A DNA stretch of 64,000 nt from Aquibium oceanicum. GTDB taxonomy: Bacteria > Pseudomonadota > Alphaproteobacteria > Rhizobiales > Rhizobiaceae. The DNA lies in assembly GCF_001889605.1 (NCBI RefSeq), contig NZ_CP018171.1, positions 3,618,501 to 3,682,500 on the forward strand, given 5' to 3'. The position numbers and the translations under genes are program-made. The notes beneath the pieces are model-generated. The model searched no databases, had not been told where the DNA came from, and saw only the letters and a program-made list of their open reading frames with translations. Below are positions 63,601 through 64,000 of the stretch, piece by piece (position 1 is the stretch's first letter; each line of letters begins with the position of its first letter).

Positions 63601-64000
63601 CTGGTGACGACCGGCGCTGAGAGCCTGCTATCGACCATCACCGCCACCGTGCCAGAGGGCGGCACGACCATCGACATCCCGGTGACCGAGGAGCTCGGTG
63701 CCGGCGCCTATGTCATGGCGACCGTGTTCCGCCCCGGCGAGGCGCAGGAATCGCGCCTGCCCATGCGCGCCATCGGGCTGAAATGGCTCAAGGTCGATCC
63801 CGGCGAGCGCAAGCTCTCGGTCTCGATCGAGGCGCCGGAAAAGACCGAGCCTCGGCAGCCGCTGGTGCTGCCCGTCTCCGTCAGCGGCCTGCAGCCGGGC
63901 GAGGAAGCCTATGTCACCATCGCCGCGGTCGACGTCGGCATCCTCAACCTCACCCGCTACGAGGCGCCGGACCCGACGAAGTGGTACTTTGGCCAGCGCC
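60658..64000 (+). CDS. Alpha-2-macroglobulin family protein with N-terminal PAN domain (3' end beyond window)
   Basis: The frame is open from the ATG at 60658 (GGAGG ribosome site 8 nt upstream) to the end of the window, giving 1114 residues. A Sec signal peptide (about residues 1-23, ending TGTLAQ) lacks a lipobox, unlike E. coli YfhM. Residues 30-80 form a PAN/apple-like domain with Cys53, Cys57, Cys63 and Cys75 (QCKSACLGDPSC). The rest shows the MG domains of bacterial alpha-2-macroglobulins: SDRGVEGRASPGPLDVYAWTERGIYRAGETV, then EAPDPTKWYFGQR at the edge. The thioester CLEQ-type site, if present, lies beyond the window. It is thought to trap proteases in the periplasm. Confidence 0.92.
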   Translation, partial: MRAFRVIAVILAALLGTATGTLAQEARQIVTTQDGDYFGFDLRTEQNMSLDQCKSACLGDPSCRAFTHNTRAQWCFLKSDYNTLNTFPGAVAGKVVDLSGEPDIGAPPELSFVASYVLDDARSWRQDLLSKASAGGAGLVSLVDAAQNAMDNNDPRAAMLNYTNALTILPDDTALWTGLAEAANAVVPGGGESSYYFQRAGTSAAINGYRLSRTATERANALNALAEALEKRSMHRPAITALERSIALVTSVETLQRYADLKSQWGFRVIEHTVDSDNASPRVCVQFSEELAKSGIDYAQFVSVDNAPTTAVEKGDRELCVEGLEHGGRYRIVIRQGLPAAIGEVIGEPVALDIYIRDRSPSLRFTGDNFVLPNSARRGIPVVSVNTDKADIALYRIGDRSLSRLLTQSQFLRQLDAYEIGSIADDLGEPVFKGSLDIKSELNEEVVTAFPVDEAIPERKPGVYVMTATPEGDRRESWDSRATQWFVISDIGLVTFAGNDGLSVFARSLDTAKPKAGLELKLVARNNELLGTATTDVDGRAVFDAGLMRGDSGLAPAVIMASGDGDDFVFLDMTRSGFDLSDRGVEGRASPGPLDVYAWTERGIYRAGETVHAAALNRDTEAEAVDDLPLTFIFQRPDGVEDRRVVSSGAELGGHAVDLDLSANAMRGTWMVRIHADPKAAAIAEKTFLVEDFVPDRIEFDLTSDKDEVAVGEQATLTVDGRYLYGAPAEGLSLEGQLTVSRTREWEEFPGYYFGLEDEEDVEDTRTTLQELPQTGADGKAEFEVAVDAVPSTTQFLMAEASVRLVEAGGRAVERSIDIEITPESDMLGLKPEFEGGSVPEGGTANFRVIAVDPAGDRVEMKDVRWSLIKLERHYQWYRNGNSWDYEPITSTTMVEDGTVDASATAEPMISVSVDWGRYRMEIETGDPNGPATSVEFEAGWYVEASSTETPDGLEVALDKDSYSVGETAKLKISPRFAGEVLVTTGAESLLSTITATVPEGGTTIDIPVTEELGAGAYVMATVFRPGEAQESRLPMRAIGLKWLKVDPGERKLSVSIEAPEKTEPRQPLVLPVSVSGLQPGEEAYVTIAAVDVGILNLTRYEAPDPTKWYFGQR

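Overview
The window is a 64 kb piece of a high-GC chromosome, most likely from an alphaproteobacterium of the order Hyphomicrobiales (Mesorhizobium/Phyllobacteriaceae-like). The evidence is the pcaCHGB gene order, a RutR-controlled reductive pyrimidine pathway, DUF2126/alpha-E transglutaminase genes, a PAN-domain alpha-2-macroglobulin, and intergenic palindromes of a type common in rhizobia. I see no rRNA, tRNA, insertion sequence, phage or CRISPR.

Layout. (1) 1-8380: aromatic catabolism. The 3' part of paaZ is followed on the minus strand by pobA and the protocatechuate operon pcaC-pcaH-pcaG-pcaB-MFS, with an AraC-type regulator divergent from pobA. A decayed RelBE-type toxin-antitoxin module sits between pcaH and pcaG, and a perfect FNR-type palindrome lies upstream of pcaC. 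(2) 8485-13305: fatty-acid desaturase, cold-shock protein, TadG-like vWA protein and an unusual transglutaminase-like protein. (3) 13360-23834: a ten-gene minus-strand operon for pyrimidine uptake and reductive breakdown (aminotransferase, cupin, ureidopropionase-type hydrolase, LysE exporter, dihydropyrimidinase, ABC importer), with a divergent RutR-like TetR regulator. (4) 23983-27134: EAL/GAF protein, NYN-domain protein and small proteins, followed by a repeat-rich spacer. (5) 27592-30276: preA and preT (dihydropyrimidine dehydrogenase), whose promoter carries a second RutR-like box. (6) 30467-38779: maiA, vapBC, an MttB-family methyltransferase, small cell-envelope and secreted proteins, L,D-transpeptidase, an HxlR regulator divergent from an acyl-CoA dehydrogenase-like flavoprotein, and a Tudor-like secreted protein. 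(7) 38989-45712: an oligopeptide-type ABC importer with a fused dual ATPase. (8) 45953-53532: a transglutaminase / ATP-grasp+alpha-E / DUF2126 cluster and a creatininase-family enzyme. (9) 53825-60480: a seven-gene plus-strand operon (NMT1-type ABC importer, cytosine-deaminase-like amidohydrolase, FAD oxidase, two flavodoxin-fold reductases) behind a good sigma-54 promoter with NtrC-like sites. (10) 60658-end: the 5' part of an alpha-2-macroglobulin gene.

How the genes work together. Regions 3 and 5 together make a complete route from external uracil/thymine to beta-alanine/3-aminoisobutyrate and on to the semialdehyde, apparently under one RutR-type repressor. Region 9 looks like a nitrogen-scavenging operon for another N-heterocycle and is the best candidate for an undescribed catabolic system. 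Region 8 is a conserved but functionally unassigned peptide-modification-like system.
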